NCBI RefSeq assembly: GCF_027922305.1 | Contig: NZ_BSFK01000005.1 | Location: forward strand, 372,001-436,000 | Direction of reading: 5' to 3' | Length of the DNA: 64,000 nucleotides | Origin: Methylopila jiangsuensis | GTDB taxonomy: Bacteria; Pseudomonadota; Alphaproteobacteria; Rhizobiales; Methylopilaceae | In this document: in pieces, positions 47,367 to 58,292 of the stretch | Position numbering within the stretch: position 1 is the stretch's first letter | Layout: every line of letters begins with the position of its first letter | Made by a program: the position numbers and the translations under genes | The notes under the pieces: generated by a model | The model's input: the letters and a program-made list of their open reading frames with translations, nothing else | Told to the model about the DNA's origin: nothing | The model's database searches: none

Positions 47367-48098
47367 TCAGATCAGATCGGCCGGGCCCTGCGAGCCCTTG
47401 CGGTAATAGGGAACGGCCAGGTCCCGCTCCAGCCCGTCGTCGATGCGGCGCTGAAGGTCGTTGAGGATCATGCGGGTGATGGGCGGCAGGTCCAGTTCGG
47501 CCGCTTCCGTGAACGACACCCAGACCAGATCCACCAGCTCCGCGTCCGGCGTCACCACGCCGTCGATGCGGTGGGCGACCAGAGCGGCGTCGGCGGCGAA
47601 GAAGCGGGTGTCGAAGCGCTTCGGCCGGCCGGGCGGGGTGATGGCGCGGGCGACGAAGTGCAGCCCTTCGAGCGAGGGGAACACGTCGGCTTCCGCGAAC
47701 GGCGCCCAGGCGTCGTTGCGGGCGATGAAGGCGCCGGTCTCGCGCTCGCCGATCAGGAGGCCGGTCTCCTCTGCGAGCTCCCGCAGCGCCGCGAGCCCGT
47801 AGGCGCGGGCGCGGGAGATGGACGGACGCCGCACTTGCGCCTGCAGCCGCCGCTCCACATGGGGAGAATAGGCGCCCGCGATGTTGACGCGACCGTCGTC
47901 CGCCTCCACCCGGCCGCCGGGAAAGACGTATTTGCCGGGCATGAAGCGCACGGCCTCATGCCGCTTGCCCATCAGGACTTTGGGCTCCGCGGCCTCCCGG
48001 TCCACCAGGATGATGGTGGCGGCGTCCTTGGGCGTCAGGCGCTCGGGCGCCTTCGGCGCAGCGGGCGGAACGACGCCCTGCTCCTCGCCCGCGCTCAT
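47367..48098 (-). CDS. NUDIX hydrolase
   Basis: This 243-residue hydrolase of nucleoside-diphosphate-linked compounds has VLMGKRHEAVRFMPGKYVFPGGRVE at the start of the fold and a NUDIX box of GLAALRELAEETGLLIG type, preceded by an insertion of about 20 residues. The C-terminal LVDLVWVSFTEAAELDLPPITRMIL is usual for this alphaproteobacterial clade. It overlaps the DUF983 gene by four bases, forming the rnr-DUF983-NUDIX operon. The substrate is unknown. Confidence 0.9.
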   Translation of the reverse strand: MSAGEEQGVVPPAAPKAPERLTPKDAATIILVDREAAEPKVLMGKRHEAVRFMPGKYVFPGGRVEADDGRVNIAGAYSPHVERRLQAQVRRPSISRARAYGLAALRELAEETGLLIGERETGAFIARNDAWAPFAEADVFPSLEGLHFVARAITPPGRPKRFDTRFFAADAALVAHRIDGVVTPDAELVDLVWVSFTEAAELDLPPITRMILNDLQRRIDDGLERDLAVPYYRKGSQGPADLI

Positions 48099-48550
48099 GG
48101 CCGGGCCGGCCCGTTCGGCTTCGCCCCGGCGAGATGGTCCTCGTCGGTGGCGCCGCCGAAGCCGTGCATGCGAAGCGCCCATTGCAGGCCGACCAGCGCG
48201 CCCTTCACCGGCGGCAGCAGCGCCAGCGACAGGCCGATGGTGAGCGGAATCCAGATGATGAGATGCACCCAGATCTCGGGCTTGTAGGCGAGCTCCACCG
48301 CCATCAGCCCCGCCACCACGATGTGGGCGACGATGGAGATGACCACGTAAGGCGGGGCGTCGTCGGCGCGCTGGTGGTGCAGCTCCTCGCCGCAGGCGGC
48401 GCAGGCCGGCGCGACCTTGAGATAGGCGTTGAACAGCCTGCCTTCGCCGCAGGCGGGGCAGCGCAGCATCAGGCCGCGCTTCATGGCCTCGGGAACCGAA
48501 CGCGCGTCCGCCGGCTTCTCGGGCGCTGCGGCGTGATAATGGGCGGTCAT
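48095..48550 (-). CDS. DUF983 zinc-ribbon membrane protein
   Basis: This 151-residue protein has an N-terminal zinc ribbon (RCPACGEGRLF and APACAACGEEL, four Cys) and two transmembrane helices (VVISIVAHIVVAGLMAVELAY, IWVHLIIWIPLTIGLSLALLPP). DUF983 is a Rhizobiales-typical membrane family without an assigned function; its fixed position between rnr and a NUDIX gene suggests a link to RNA turnover or to the envelope. It overlaps rnr by four bases and the NUDIX gene by four. Confidence 0.9.
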   Translation of the reverse strand: MTAHYHAAAPEKPADARSVPEAMKRGLMLRCPACGEGRLFNAYLKVAPACAACGEELHHQRADDAPPYVVISIVAHIVVAGLMAVELAYKPEIWVHLIIWIPLTIGLSLALLPPVKGALVGLQWALRMHGFGGATDEDHLAGAKPNGPARP

Positions 48551-50925
48551 GAGCGGCGTCCCTTGCCCGATGTGGTCGGCTTCGCCCCGGACGTCCGCCC
48601 GGTCGCCTTGGCTTTAGGCTTTTTCCCGTCGGTTTTCGAGCGCGAAGCGGCGGCGCGGCGCAGGCCGCGCTTGCCGCGCCCGACGGGGCGGGACTGCCGA
48701 CCCTCGGACAGCATCTCGAACCGCAGCGCGCCCGCGACCGGCGCCGCCTCCACCAGCTTCACCTCCACGGTGTCGCCCAGACGGAAACTCTCGCCGGTCT
48801 CGCTGCCGGTGAGCGCGCGCGCCGCCTCGTCATGGACGAAGTAGTCGCTGCCGAGGGATCCGATGGGCACGAAGCCGTCCGCTCCGGTGCCCTCCAGCTT
48901 CACGAACAGGCCGGAGCGGGTGACGCCGGCGATGCGGCCGGTGAAGCGGGCGCCCACCTGATCGGCGAGGAAATGCGCGATCAGCCGGTCCACGGTCTCG
49001 CGCTCGGCGGCCATGGCGCGGCGTTCGGCGGCGGAGATGCGGGCGCCGATCTCGCCGAGTTGCTCGGGCGTGGTCGCGTCCGGCAGGCCGTCCTTCCCCA
49101 GCTCCAGCGCCCTGACCAGCGCCCGGTGCACGATCAGGTCGGCGTAGCGGCGGATGGGGGAGGTGAAATGGGCGTAGCGGCGGAGATTCAGGCCGAAATG
49201 GCCGTAGTTCTCGGCGGCGTATTCGGCCTGCGCCTGGGTGCGCAGCACCACCTCGTTCACGAGCTGTGCGCTGTCCTGCCCCTCGACACGGGCGAGGATG
49301 CGATTGAATTGCGCCGGCCGCAGGTTGCCGGACTTCGGGAACTCGATGTCGAGCGTGGTCAGCAGCTCCCGCAGCGCCTCCAGCTTTTCGAGCGAGGGCG
49401 CGTCATGGACGCGGTAGATCAGCGGCGTGCGCTTCTGCTCCAGCGTCTCGGCCGCGGCGACGTTGGCGAGGATCATGAACTCCTCGATCAGCCGGTGCGC
49501 GTCGAGCCGCACCGGCGTCGTCACATGGTCGAGCGCGCCGTCCGGCTTCAGCACCAGCTTGCGTTCTGGGATGTCGAGGTCGAGCGGGCCGCGGGCGTCG
49601 CGCGCGGTCTTCAGCGAGGCGTAGGCCGCCCAGAGCGGGCGCAGCACCACATCGAGCAGCGGCCCGGTCGCCTCGTCCGGCGCGCCGTCGATCGAGGCCT
49701 GAGCCTGGCTGTAGGAAAGCTTCGCCGCCGACTTCATCATCACCCGGTGAAAGGTGTGGCGCAGCTTGCGGCCGTCCTTCGCGATCCACATGCGCGCGGC
49801 CAGCGCCGGGCGGTTCTCCTTCTCCCGCAGCGAGCACAGGTCGTTGGAGATGCGCTCCGGCAGCATGGGCACGACGCGGTCCGGGAAATAGACCGAGTTG
49901 CCCCGGTCGAGCGCCGTGCGGTCCAGCGCCGAGCCCGGCCGCACGTAGGACGCGACGTCCGCGATGGCGACGGTGAGGATGTGGCCGCCGGCGTTGGCCG
50001 GGTCCGGGTCCGGCTCGGCGTGGACGGCGTCGTCGTGGTCCTTGGCGTCCACCGGGTCGATGGTGACGAGCGGCAGGCGGCGCCAGTCCTCGCGCCCCGC
50101 CATGGCGGCCGGCCGCGCGGCCTCCGCCTCCGCCAGCGCCTCGCGGGAGAACACATGCGGGATGGCGTGGGCGTGGATGGCGATCAGGCTGACCGCCTTC
50201 TCGCTCTTCAGCGAGCCGAGCCGCTCCCGCACCCGCGCCGAGGGCAGGCCGTAGCGCCCCTGCTTGACGATGTCGGCGGCGATCAGGTCGCCGTCCTGCG
50301 CGCCGTCGGTGGCGTCGGCGGCGATGGCGAGCTCCTTGCCCATGTTCTTCTTGTCGACCGGCACCAGCCTTCCCGAACCGTCGGGCAGCGCGCGGAACAG
50401 GCCGAGGATGCGCGCCTGCGGCTTGGACAGGATCTTGACGACGCGACCCTGATGGGTCGGGCCGTCGGGCTCGACCTCGTCCAGCGGCTCCACGCGGGTC
50501 AGGATGCGGTCGCCGACGCCGGGCGCGAGCCCCGGCGCGCGGCCCCGGGACGAGACCTGCACCAGAATGCGGGGCGCCGCCCCGTGCTCGTCCTCGTCCC
50601 AGTCCGCGGGGCGGGCGATGAGTTCGCCGTCCTCGTCCCGGCCGGTGACGTCGGCGAGCACCACGGACGGCAGATGCCCGGCGCGGCCGAGCGTGCGGCC
50701 CCGGCGGCTGACCACGCCGTCGGCTTCCAGGTCCGCCAGCATGAGCTTCAGTTCGATCCGCTGCGGCCCGGTGATGTGGAACGCGCGGGCGATCTCGCGC
50801 TTGCCGGTCTTGCCCCCCTGCGCGGCGATGAAGGCCACCAGCTCCTCGCGCGTGGGCAGGCCGCGCGGCAGCGGCGCCCGGGAAGTCGGGGCGGGGGCTT
50901 TCTTCGACGGGATGCGACGGGCCAA
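48547..50925 (-). CDS. rnr: Ribonuclease R
   Basis: This 3'-5' exoribonuclease of structured RNA has 792 residues in the standard order: an N-terminal helical/cold-shock region (KREIARAFHITGPQRIELKLML), cold-shock domain 2, the RNB catalytic domain (ITIDPVDAKDHDDAVH with catalytic aspartates, ADVASYVRPGSALDRTALDRGNSVYFPDRVVPMLPE), the LRRYAHFTSPIRRYADLIVHR segment, an S1 domain, and a Lys/Arg-rich tail that helps bind RNA. It heads the rnr-DUF983-NUDIX operon and is preceded by an unrelated sugar porter. Confidence 0.97.
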   Translation of the reverse strand: MARRIPSKKAPAPTSRAPLPRGLPTREELVAFIAAQGGKTGKREIARAFHITGPQRIELKLMLADLEADGVVSRRGRTLGRAGHLPSVVLADVTGRDEDGELIARPADWDEDEHGAAPRILVQVSSRGRAPGLAPGVGDRILTRVEPLDEVEPDGPTHQGRVVKILSKPQARILGLFRALPDGSGRLVPVDKKNMGKELAIAADATDGAQDGDLIAADIVKQGRYGLPSARVRERLGSLKSEKAVSLIAIHAHAIPHVFSREALAEAEAARPAAMAGREDWRRLPLVTIDPVDAKDHDDAVHAEPDPDPANAGGHILTVAIADVASYVRPGSALDRTALDRGNSVYFPDRVVPMLPERISNDLCSLREKENRPALAARMWIAKDGRKLRHTFHRVMMKSAAKLSYSQAQASIDGAPDEATGPLLDVVLRPLWAAYASLKTARDARGPLDLDIPERKLVLKPDGALDHVTTPVRLDAHRLIEEFMILANVAAAETLEQKRTPLIYRVHDAPSLEKLEALRELLTTLDIEFPKSGNLRPAQFNRILARVEGQDSAQLVNEVVLRTQAQAEYAAENYGHFGLNLRRYAHFTSPIRRYADLIVHRALVRALELGKDGLPDATTPEQLGEIGARISAAERRAMAAERETVDRLIAHFLADQVGARFTGRIAGVTRSGLFVKLEGTGADGFVPIGSLGSDYFVHDEAARALTGSETGESFRLGDTVEVKLVEAAPVAGALRFEMLSEGRQSRPVGRGKRGLRRAAASRSKTDGKKPKAKATGRTSGAKPTTSGKGRRS

Positions 50926-51017
50926 AACGATGCTTTCGACGACGGAGGACCGGCCGGACCCTACAACCCTTTCAGACGGTTGCGGAGGCCCGGCCGGCGC
51001 TTTTCAGGGGTGAAGCG

Positions 51018-52361
51018 TCAGCGCGCCGCGCCGGTTTCCGCGAACGAGGCCTCGATCTCCTCCAGCGTCCGGCCCTTGGTTTCGGGCACCAGCGCGAAGG
51101 TGAAGGCGAGCGCCGCCACCGTCATGACCGCGAACAGGCCGAAGGTGGCGGCGGAGCCGACGCCGGCGATCAGCATCAGGAACACCTGGCTGACGATCAG
51201 GTTGGAGCCCCAGTTCGCCACCGTCGCCACGCCCATGGCGCGGCCCCGCACGGCGAGCGGGAAGATCTCCGAGATCAGCAGCCAGAACACCGGTCCGAGG
51301 CCGATGGCGAAGAAGCCCACATAGGCCGCGACCGAGAGCGTGGCGATCCAGGCGAGCGGGCCTTCCGTGCCGATGGCGAAGCCTAAGGTGAGCACGGCGA
51401 GCATCGCCGCCATACCCGCGAGGCCGATCAGCAGCAGCTTGCGCCGGCCCGCGGTGTCCAGCAGCTTCAGCGCCACATAGGTCATGGCCACGTTCACCAC
51501 GCCGACGCCCGCGGTGGCGAGGATCGCGGCCGAGGTGGAGGCCATGCCGGCCTTCTCGAAGATGATCGGCGCGTAGTAGATCACGGTGTTGATGCCGGTG
51601 ACCTGCTGGAACACGGCGAGGCCGACGCCCACGATCAGCGGGATGCGCACCCGCGGCTCCAGCAGCGCCGACCACGGGACCAGCGCGCCGTCGCTGCGGG
51701 TGAGGTCGGTGCGGAGCGCCGCGAGTTCGGCGGAGACGTCCGCGCCGCCGCGCAGGGTCTTCAGCGCCGCGGCCGCCTCCTCGTGCCGGCCTTGCCCTGC
51801 GAGCCAGCGCGGGCTCTCCGGCAGCGCGATCATGCCGAGCCCGAGCACCACGCCCGGCAGGCAGCCGATGGCCAGCATCCAGCGCCAGCCGCCGTCCATT
51901 TCCGACAGCAGATAGGCCACGATGTAGGACAGCAGGATGCCGACCGTGATGCACATCTGGTTCAGCGACACCACCGAGCCGCGTTTGTCGGCGGGCGCCA
52001 TCTCGGCGAGGTAGAGCGGCGTCAGCATGGAGGCGACGCCGATGGCGACGCCCAGGATCAGGCGGCCCGCCAGCAGCACCGGCACATTGCCGGCGATGGC
52101 GCAGAGCAGGGCGCCCACCACGAAGAAGCCCGCCACCACGATGATGACCTTGCGCCGGCCATAGGCGTCGGCGAGCTGGCCCGCCGCCGCCGCGCCTGCG
52201 GCCGCGCCCAGCAGCGCGATCGACACCACGAAGCCCTGCATGGCCTCGGAGAGCTGGAACAGGTCGCGGATGAAGGGCAGGGCGCCCGAGACCACGCCGG
52301 TGTCGTAACCGAACAGCAGGCCGCCCAGCGAGGCGGTGGCCGCCACAACCTTGAAATTCAT
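51018..52361 (-). CDS. MFS sugar porter (sugar:H+ symporter)
   Basis: This 447-residue protein has 12 membrane helices and sugar-porter signatures: LLFGYDTGVVSGALPFI, DAYGRRKVI (loop 2/3), PESPRWL, QQVTGINTVIYYAPIIFEKAG, and the terminal PETKGRTLEEIE. These place it in the XylE/GalP/GLUT branch, which imports xylose, galactose, arabinose or glucose with H+. GGGAGCG lies five bases before the ATG at 52361; a longer in-frame start at 52496 adds a non-conserved leader. The specific sugar is unknown. It is divergent from hppA. Confidence 0.93.
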   Translation of the reverse strand: MNFKVVAATASLGGLLFGYDTGVVSGALPFIRDLFQLSEAMQGFVVSIALLGAAAGAAAAGQLADAYGRRKVIIVVAGFFVVGALLCAIAGNVPVLLAGRLILGVAIGVASMLTPLYLAEMAPADKRGSVVSLNQMCITVGILLSYIVAYLLSEMDGGWRWMLAIGCLPGVVLGLGMIALPESPRWLAGQGRHEEAAAALKTLRGGADVSAELAALRTDLTRSDGALVPWSALLEPRVRIPLIVGVGLAVFQQVTGINTVIYYAPIIFEKAGMASTSAAILATAGVGVVNVAMTYVALKLLDTAGRRKLLLIGLAGMAAMLAVLTLGFAIGTEGPLAWIATLSVAAYVGFFAIGLGPVFWLLISEIFPLAVRGRAMGVATVANWGSNLIVSQVFLMLIAGVGSAATFGLFAVMTVAALAFTFALVPETKGRTLEEIEASFAETGAAR

Positions 52362-52628
52362 GTTCGCTCCCTGATCGCGGACCTTCGCGCCCGCTTCGCG
52401 CGCCGATGATAGCGCAGCCGCGCCGAAAGCCACCGCTGCGAAGATCGAAGACGGCGCGGGCGCGTTTTCTTTGCGCGCGGGTCCCGCCTCTGGCAACCTC
52501 GCTTTCGGCCCATCGGCCGGCGCGCGGAGACGACTTTGAAGAAGTAAAATCCAAGAACAGGCGAGCCCGCACGAACGGCGCCGCCTCTCCGTCGCGCATC
52601 AGGAAACGCTTCCCAAGGAAACCGCTTC

Positions 52629-54743
<2,115 letters not shown>

Positions 54744-54777
54744 GGGGATGGGGGAGCGCGGCCTTCGACCTCACGCC

Positions 54778-54806
54778 GTTATGCCCGAGCCTGTCTCGGG
54801 CATGAC
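54778..54806. repeat. Palindromic intergenic repeat, copy 2
   Basis: GTTATGCCCGAG and CTCGGGCATGAC flank a five-base centre (11 of 12 arm positions match). Related copies lie at 12902 and 60162. Copy 2 is 34 bases after the hppA stop. Confidence 0.65.
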
Positions 54807-54871
54807 GGCGAGGGCGTCGCGGCCGCCACGGCGCTGAGCGAGGTCGCGGCCCTCTGACAGGCGCCCACGGA

Positions 54872-54909
54872 ATGAAAAGGCCCGCGCGTCGGACGGGACG
54901 CGCGGGCCT
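54872..54909 (-). terminator. Terminator of the transglutaminase operon
   Basis: A perfect 13-base-pair stem (AGGCCCGCGCGTC / GACGCGCGGGCCT) with a six-base loop runs into TTTTCATT on the minus strand, 23 bases after the transglutaminase stop. Confidence 0.85.
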
Positions 54910-54931
54910 GCTCTCGTCTCAGGGCGAAGAG

Positions 54932-55768
54932 CTAGTTGCGGCTGAAGCCGCGGGCGGCGGCGACGTCCTCCACCTCCACCTTGACGGTGAAGCTCTCGCC
55001 AAGCCCGCCATGGGCCGCGACCCGGAAGGGGGCCGCGCCGTAATAGTCGAGCCCGACCGCCACCCGCACGTAGGCGTCGGTGGGGCAGAGCTTGTGGCAG
55101 GGGTCAAACGCCACCCAGCCGAGGCCCGGAACATGCGCCTCGGCCCAGGCGTGGCCCGCTTCGTGCGCGGTTTCGGGGTCGACGTCGTGGATGTAGCCGC
55201 TGACGTAGCGCGCCGGCGTTCCGAGATGGCGCGCGGCCACCAGGAACACATGCGTCAGGTCCTGGCACAGGCCGCGCTTGCGCCGGAAGGTCTCCGCCGC
55301 GGTGACGTCGCTCTCGGACGGCTTGGGGTCGAAGGCGATCTCCCGGTGAATTCCCTCGAGCAGGCCGTGCAGCACCGCCAGCGGCTCGCCGCCGGTCTCC
55401 TCCCGCACCTGCTCGGCGAAGGCGGCGATGTCGCGGTCCGGCCCGGTCAGGTCGGTCTCGCGCAGGTAGAGCGCGGGCGGGAATCGCTCCACCGCGGAGC
55501 GCACCACGCCGGCCACGTCCTGCGTCTCCACCTCGCCCTCGACCAGCACGGTGAGCTCGTCCACCGGGCCGTCGACGACGAACACATGGGTGACGTTGCC
55601 GAAGGCGTCCTGTGAGGAGCGCAGGCGGCAGTCGCGGTCCACGTCGAGCCGCCAGCGGATGACGTGCTGGCCCTCGAAGTTGCGCGGCGTCATCCTGAGC
55701 GTCTGGGTGACGGAGGCGGCGGGGGTCTCGTAGCGATAGGCGGTTTCGTGCCGGATCTTCAGGCGCAT
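54932..55768 (-). CDS. Transglutaminase-like cysteine protease family protein
   Basis: This 278-residue protein has an N-terminal beta domain (KIRHETAYRYETPAASVTQTLRMTPR, the usual partner fold) and a transglutaminase-like catalytic domain with the triad Cys168 (RGLCQDLTHVF), His206 (EAGHAWAEA) and Asp222 (VAFDP). Such proteins hydrolyse or form amide bonds. It is the last gene of the ATP-grasp/alpha-E/transglutaminase operon, 22 bases after the alpha-E gene. Comparative genomics has proposed that this trio makes and removes a peptide tag; no substrate is known. Confidence 0.9.
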   Translation of the reverse strand: MRLKIRHETAYRYETPAASVTQTLRMTPRNFEGQHVIRWRLDVDRDCRLRSSQDAFGNVTHVFVVDGPVDELTVLVEGEVETQDVAGVVRSAVERFPPALYLRETDLTGPDRDIAAFAEQVREETGGEPLAVLHGLLEGIHREIAFDPKPSESDVTAAETFRRKRGLCQDLTHVFLVAARHLGTPARYVSGYIHDVDPETAHEAGHAWAEAHVPGLGWVAFDPCHKLCPTDAYVRVAVGLDYYGAAPFRVAAHGGLGESFTVKVEVEDVAAARGFSRN

Positions 55769-55790
55769 GGCGTCACGGACTCCGCGGGCG

Positions 55791-56732
55791 TCATGCCAGG
55801 TACTGCTCGGTGATGGCGGTTCCGAGCTTGTTGTTGTCGGAAATGAAGCTCGTCACGAACTCGTGCAGCCCGGTCTGGAAGATCTCGTCGATCTTGGCGT
55901 TCTCCAGCCGGGCGCGGGTGGCGCGCGCGATGCGCTGGGACGGCCCCTGACGGCCGTAGCCGCGGGACAGGTCGTCGAGATGGCGGGTCATGTCGTTGTA
56001 GCAGGCGGCGAGCGAACGCGGCATCTGGTCGTTGAGGATCAGCAGGTCCGCGATCAGCCAGGGCTTGAGGCTCTGGCGGTAGACCCAGTGGTAGCTGTTC
56101 AGCGCGGAGACCGCGCGCAGGATCGCCGACCACTGGTAGTAGTCGAGCCCGCCGCCGACCTTGGTCTCCTCCGGCAGCAGCAGATGATACTTCACGTCGA
56201 GGATGCGCGCTGTATTGTCCGCCCGCTCAAGCAGCATGCCGAGGCGCGAGAAGCTGTAGATGTCGTTGCGCAGCATGGTGCGCGACGCCGAGCCGTCGAA
56301 GCGGAGCCCGATCTCCTTCACCCAGCCGAGGAAGCGCGTCAGCTCCTCGCCGAGGAGCTTGCGGTCCGGACGGCGGCGCAGCTCCAGCCAGGCGCCGTTG
56401 ATGGTCTCCCACATCTCCATGGTCAGCGCCGTGCGCACCGCGCGGGCGTTGTGGCGGGCGACCTCGAAGCAGTTGACGATGGACGACGGGTTGCCGGTGT
56501 CGAACACGAGGTAGTTCACCACCGTCTCGGCGGTGGCCTCCTCGTGCTTCTCGGCGAAGGCCGCGGAGGCGCCCGCGGCGGCGAGGGCGCTTTCCCACTC
56601 GTTGGTGGAGCCCGCATAGGCCACCGGCAGCGAGGCGAGGCGCTGGGTCGCCTCCAGGATGCGGGCGAGCGATTCCGCCCGCTCCACATAGCGGGACAGC
56701 CAGAACAGGTTTTCGGCGGTGCGGCTCAGCAT
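55791..56732 (-). CDS. Alpha-E domain protein
   Basis: This 313-residue, all-helical protein (DUF403/alpha-E) begins LSRTAENLFWLSRYVERAESLARILEATQRL, a family hallmark, and has LVFDTGNPSSIVNCFEVARHNARAVRTALTMEMWE and MLRNDIYSFSRLGMLLERADNTARILDVKYHLLLP. Alpha-E domains always travel with the circularly permuted ATP-grasp and transglutaminase proteins and may be their substrate or carrier. It lies 31 bases after the ATP-grasp gene. Confidence 0.93.
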   Translation of the reverse strand: MLSRTAENLFWLSRYVERAESLARILEATQRLASLPVAYAGSTNEWESALAAAGASAAFAEKHEEATAETVVNYLVFDTGNPSSIVNCFEVARHNARAVRTALTMEMWETINGAWLELRRRPDRKLLGEELTRFLGWVKEIGLRFDGSASRTMLRNDIYSFSRLGMLLERADNTARILDVKYHLLLPEETKVGGGLDYYQWSAILRAVSALNSYHWVYRQSLKPWLIADLLILNDQMPRSLAACYNDMTRHLDDLSRGYGRQGPSQRIARATRARLENAKIDEIFQTGLHEFVTSFISDNNKLGTAITEQYLA

Positions 56733-56763
56733 GGGCGCGGCTCCGTGTGTCGTGGTCCGCTCG

Positions 56764-58185
56764 TCATTCGTCCAGCACCCATGTGTCCTTCGTTCCGCCG
56801 CCCTGGCTGGAGTTCACCACCAGCGAGCCCTCGCGCATGGCGACCCGCGTCAACCCGCCGGGCACGATGCGCACGCCGTCCGAGCCGGTCAGCACGAAGG
56901 GGCGCAGGTCCACATGCCGGGGCGCGACGCCCGAATTGACGTAAGTGGGGCAGGTGGAGAGCGCGAGCGTGGGCTGCGCGATGAAGCCCGCGGGCGAGGC
57001 CTTCAGCTTGGCGCGGAACAGCTCCACCTGCTCTTTCGAGGCGTGGGGGCCGACCAGCATGCCGTAGCCGCCGGAGCCGTGCACCTCCTTCACCACCAGC
57101 TCCTCCAGATGGTCGAGCACGTATTTCAGCGCTTCGGGCTCGCGGCAGCGGTAGGTGGGCACGTTCTTCAGCATCGGCTCTTCGCCGAGGTAGAATTTGA
57201 TGATCTCCGGCATGTAGCTGTAGATCGCCTTGTCGTCGGCGACGCCGGTACCGACCGCGTTGGTCAGCGTCACGTTCTGGGCGTGGTAGGCGGACATCAG
57301 TCCCGGCACGCCGAGCGCGCTGTCGGGGCGGAACACCAGCGGGTCCAGGAACTCGTCGTCGAGGCGGCGGTAGATCACGTCCACCCGCTGCGGCCCCTCG
57401 GTGGTGCGCATGTAGACCACGTCGTCGCGCACGAGCAGGTCGCGCCCCTCCACCAGCTCGATGCCGAGCTTGTCGGCCAGGAACGAGTGCTCGTAATAGG
57501 CGGAGTTGTAGACGCCGGGCGTCAGCAGCACCACGTTCGGCTCCGCCGGCGCGGAACGCGGCGCGATCGAACGCAGCGTGGCCAGAAGCTCGTCGGCGTA
57601 GCGCTCCACCGGAGCGATGCGGTGCTGGGCGAACAGCTCCGGGAACAGCCGGATCATCACCTCGCGGTTTTCCAGCATGTAGGACACGCCGGACGGCGTG
57701 CGGGCGTTGTCCTCCAGCACGTAGAACGTGTCGGCGTCCACCCGCACGATGTCGATGCCGGCGATGTGGACCCAGAGGTCGTGCGGCACGCCCTTGCCCG
57801 CCATCTCGGGGCGGAAGGCGGCGTTCTGGAACACGAGGTCTTCCGGGATGATCCCGGCCTTCAGGATCTCGCGCTTGCCGTAGACGTCGGCGATGTAGCG
57901 GTTGAGGGCGTCGACCCGCTGCTCGAGGCCGCGGGACAGGGTGGTCCACTCCTTCGCGGTCAGGATGCGGGGGATGATGTCGAACGGGATCAGCCGCTCG
58001 GTGGCCTGCTGGTCGCCATAGACCGCGAAGGTGATGCCGATGCGGCGGAACAGCAGCTCCGCCTCCTCGACCCGGTAGTTCAGCAGATCCGTCGGCGCGC
58101 TTTTAAGCCACTCCGCGAGTTTCGCGTAAGCCTGTCGGACGGAGCCGTCGGCGAGGGTCATCTCGTCGAAGGGGGCGGTGCTCAA
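56764..58185 (-). CDS. Circularly permuted ATP-grasp type 2 protein
   Basis: This 473-residue protein has the permuted ATP-grasp order seen in DUF404/DUF407-type members: FDEMTLADGSVRQAYAKLAEW, IPFDIIPRILTAKEW, RPDSALGVPGLMSA, VHGSGGYGMLVG (glycine-rich loop) and LSTCPTYVNSGVAPRHVDLRPFVL at the end. ATP-grasp enzymes join a carboxylate to an amine through an acyl phosphate, so it is probably the ligase of the system. I start it at TTG 58185 (AAAGG upstream); a longer ATG at 58272 and a shorter one at 58161 are alternatives. Confidence 0.88.
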   Translation of the reverse strand: MSTAPFDEMTLADGSVRQAYAKLAEWLKSAPTDLLNYRVEEAELLFRRIGITFAVYGDQQATERLIPFDIIPRILTAKEWTTLSRGLEQRVDALNRYIADVYGKREILKAGIIPEDLVFQNAAFRPEMAGKGVPHDLWVHIAGIDIVRVDADTFYVLEDNARTPSGVSYMLENREVMIRLFPELFAQHRIAPVERYADELLATLRSIAPRSAPAEPNVVLLTPGVYNSAYYEHSFLADKLGIELVEGRDLLVRDDVVYMRTTEGPQRVDVIYRRLDDEFLDPLVFRPDSALGVPGLMSAYHAQNVTLTNAVGTGVADDKAIYSYMPEIIKFYLGEEPMLKNVPTYRCREPEALKYVLDHLEELVVKEVHGSGGYGMLVGPHASKEQVELFRAKLKASPAGFIAQPTLALSTCPTYVNSGVAPRHVDLRPFVLTGSDGVRIVPGGLTRVAMREGSLVVNSSQGGGTKDTWVLDE

Positions 58186-58258
58186 GCGGCGGCCTTTCGC
58201 TGGTTGCTTCGAGGGAGATGCTAATCCCGCGGCGGCGCGGGAAAAGGGGGGCGCCGCA

Positions 58259-58289
58259 CATTTTAAGTGCAACGTGGTCGCTTAAAATG
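58259..58289. promoter_or_regulatory. A/T-rich inverted repeat between radC and the ATP-grasp gene
   Basis: CATTTTAAG and CTTAAAATG are perfect reverse complements over nine bases, with a 13-base centre. It begins just after the radC stop and may end radC transcription or form an operator of the ATP-grasp operon. Confidence 0.45.
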
Positions 58290-58292
58290 AGT

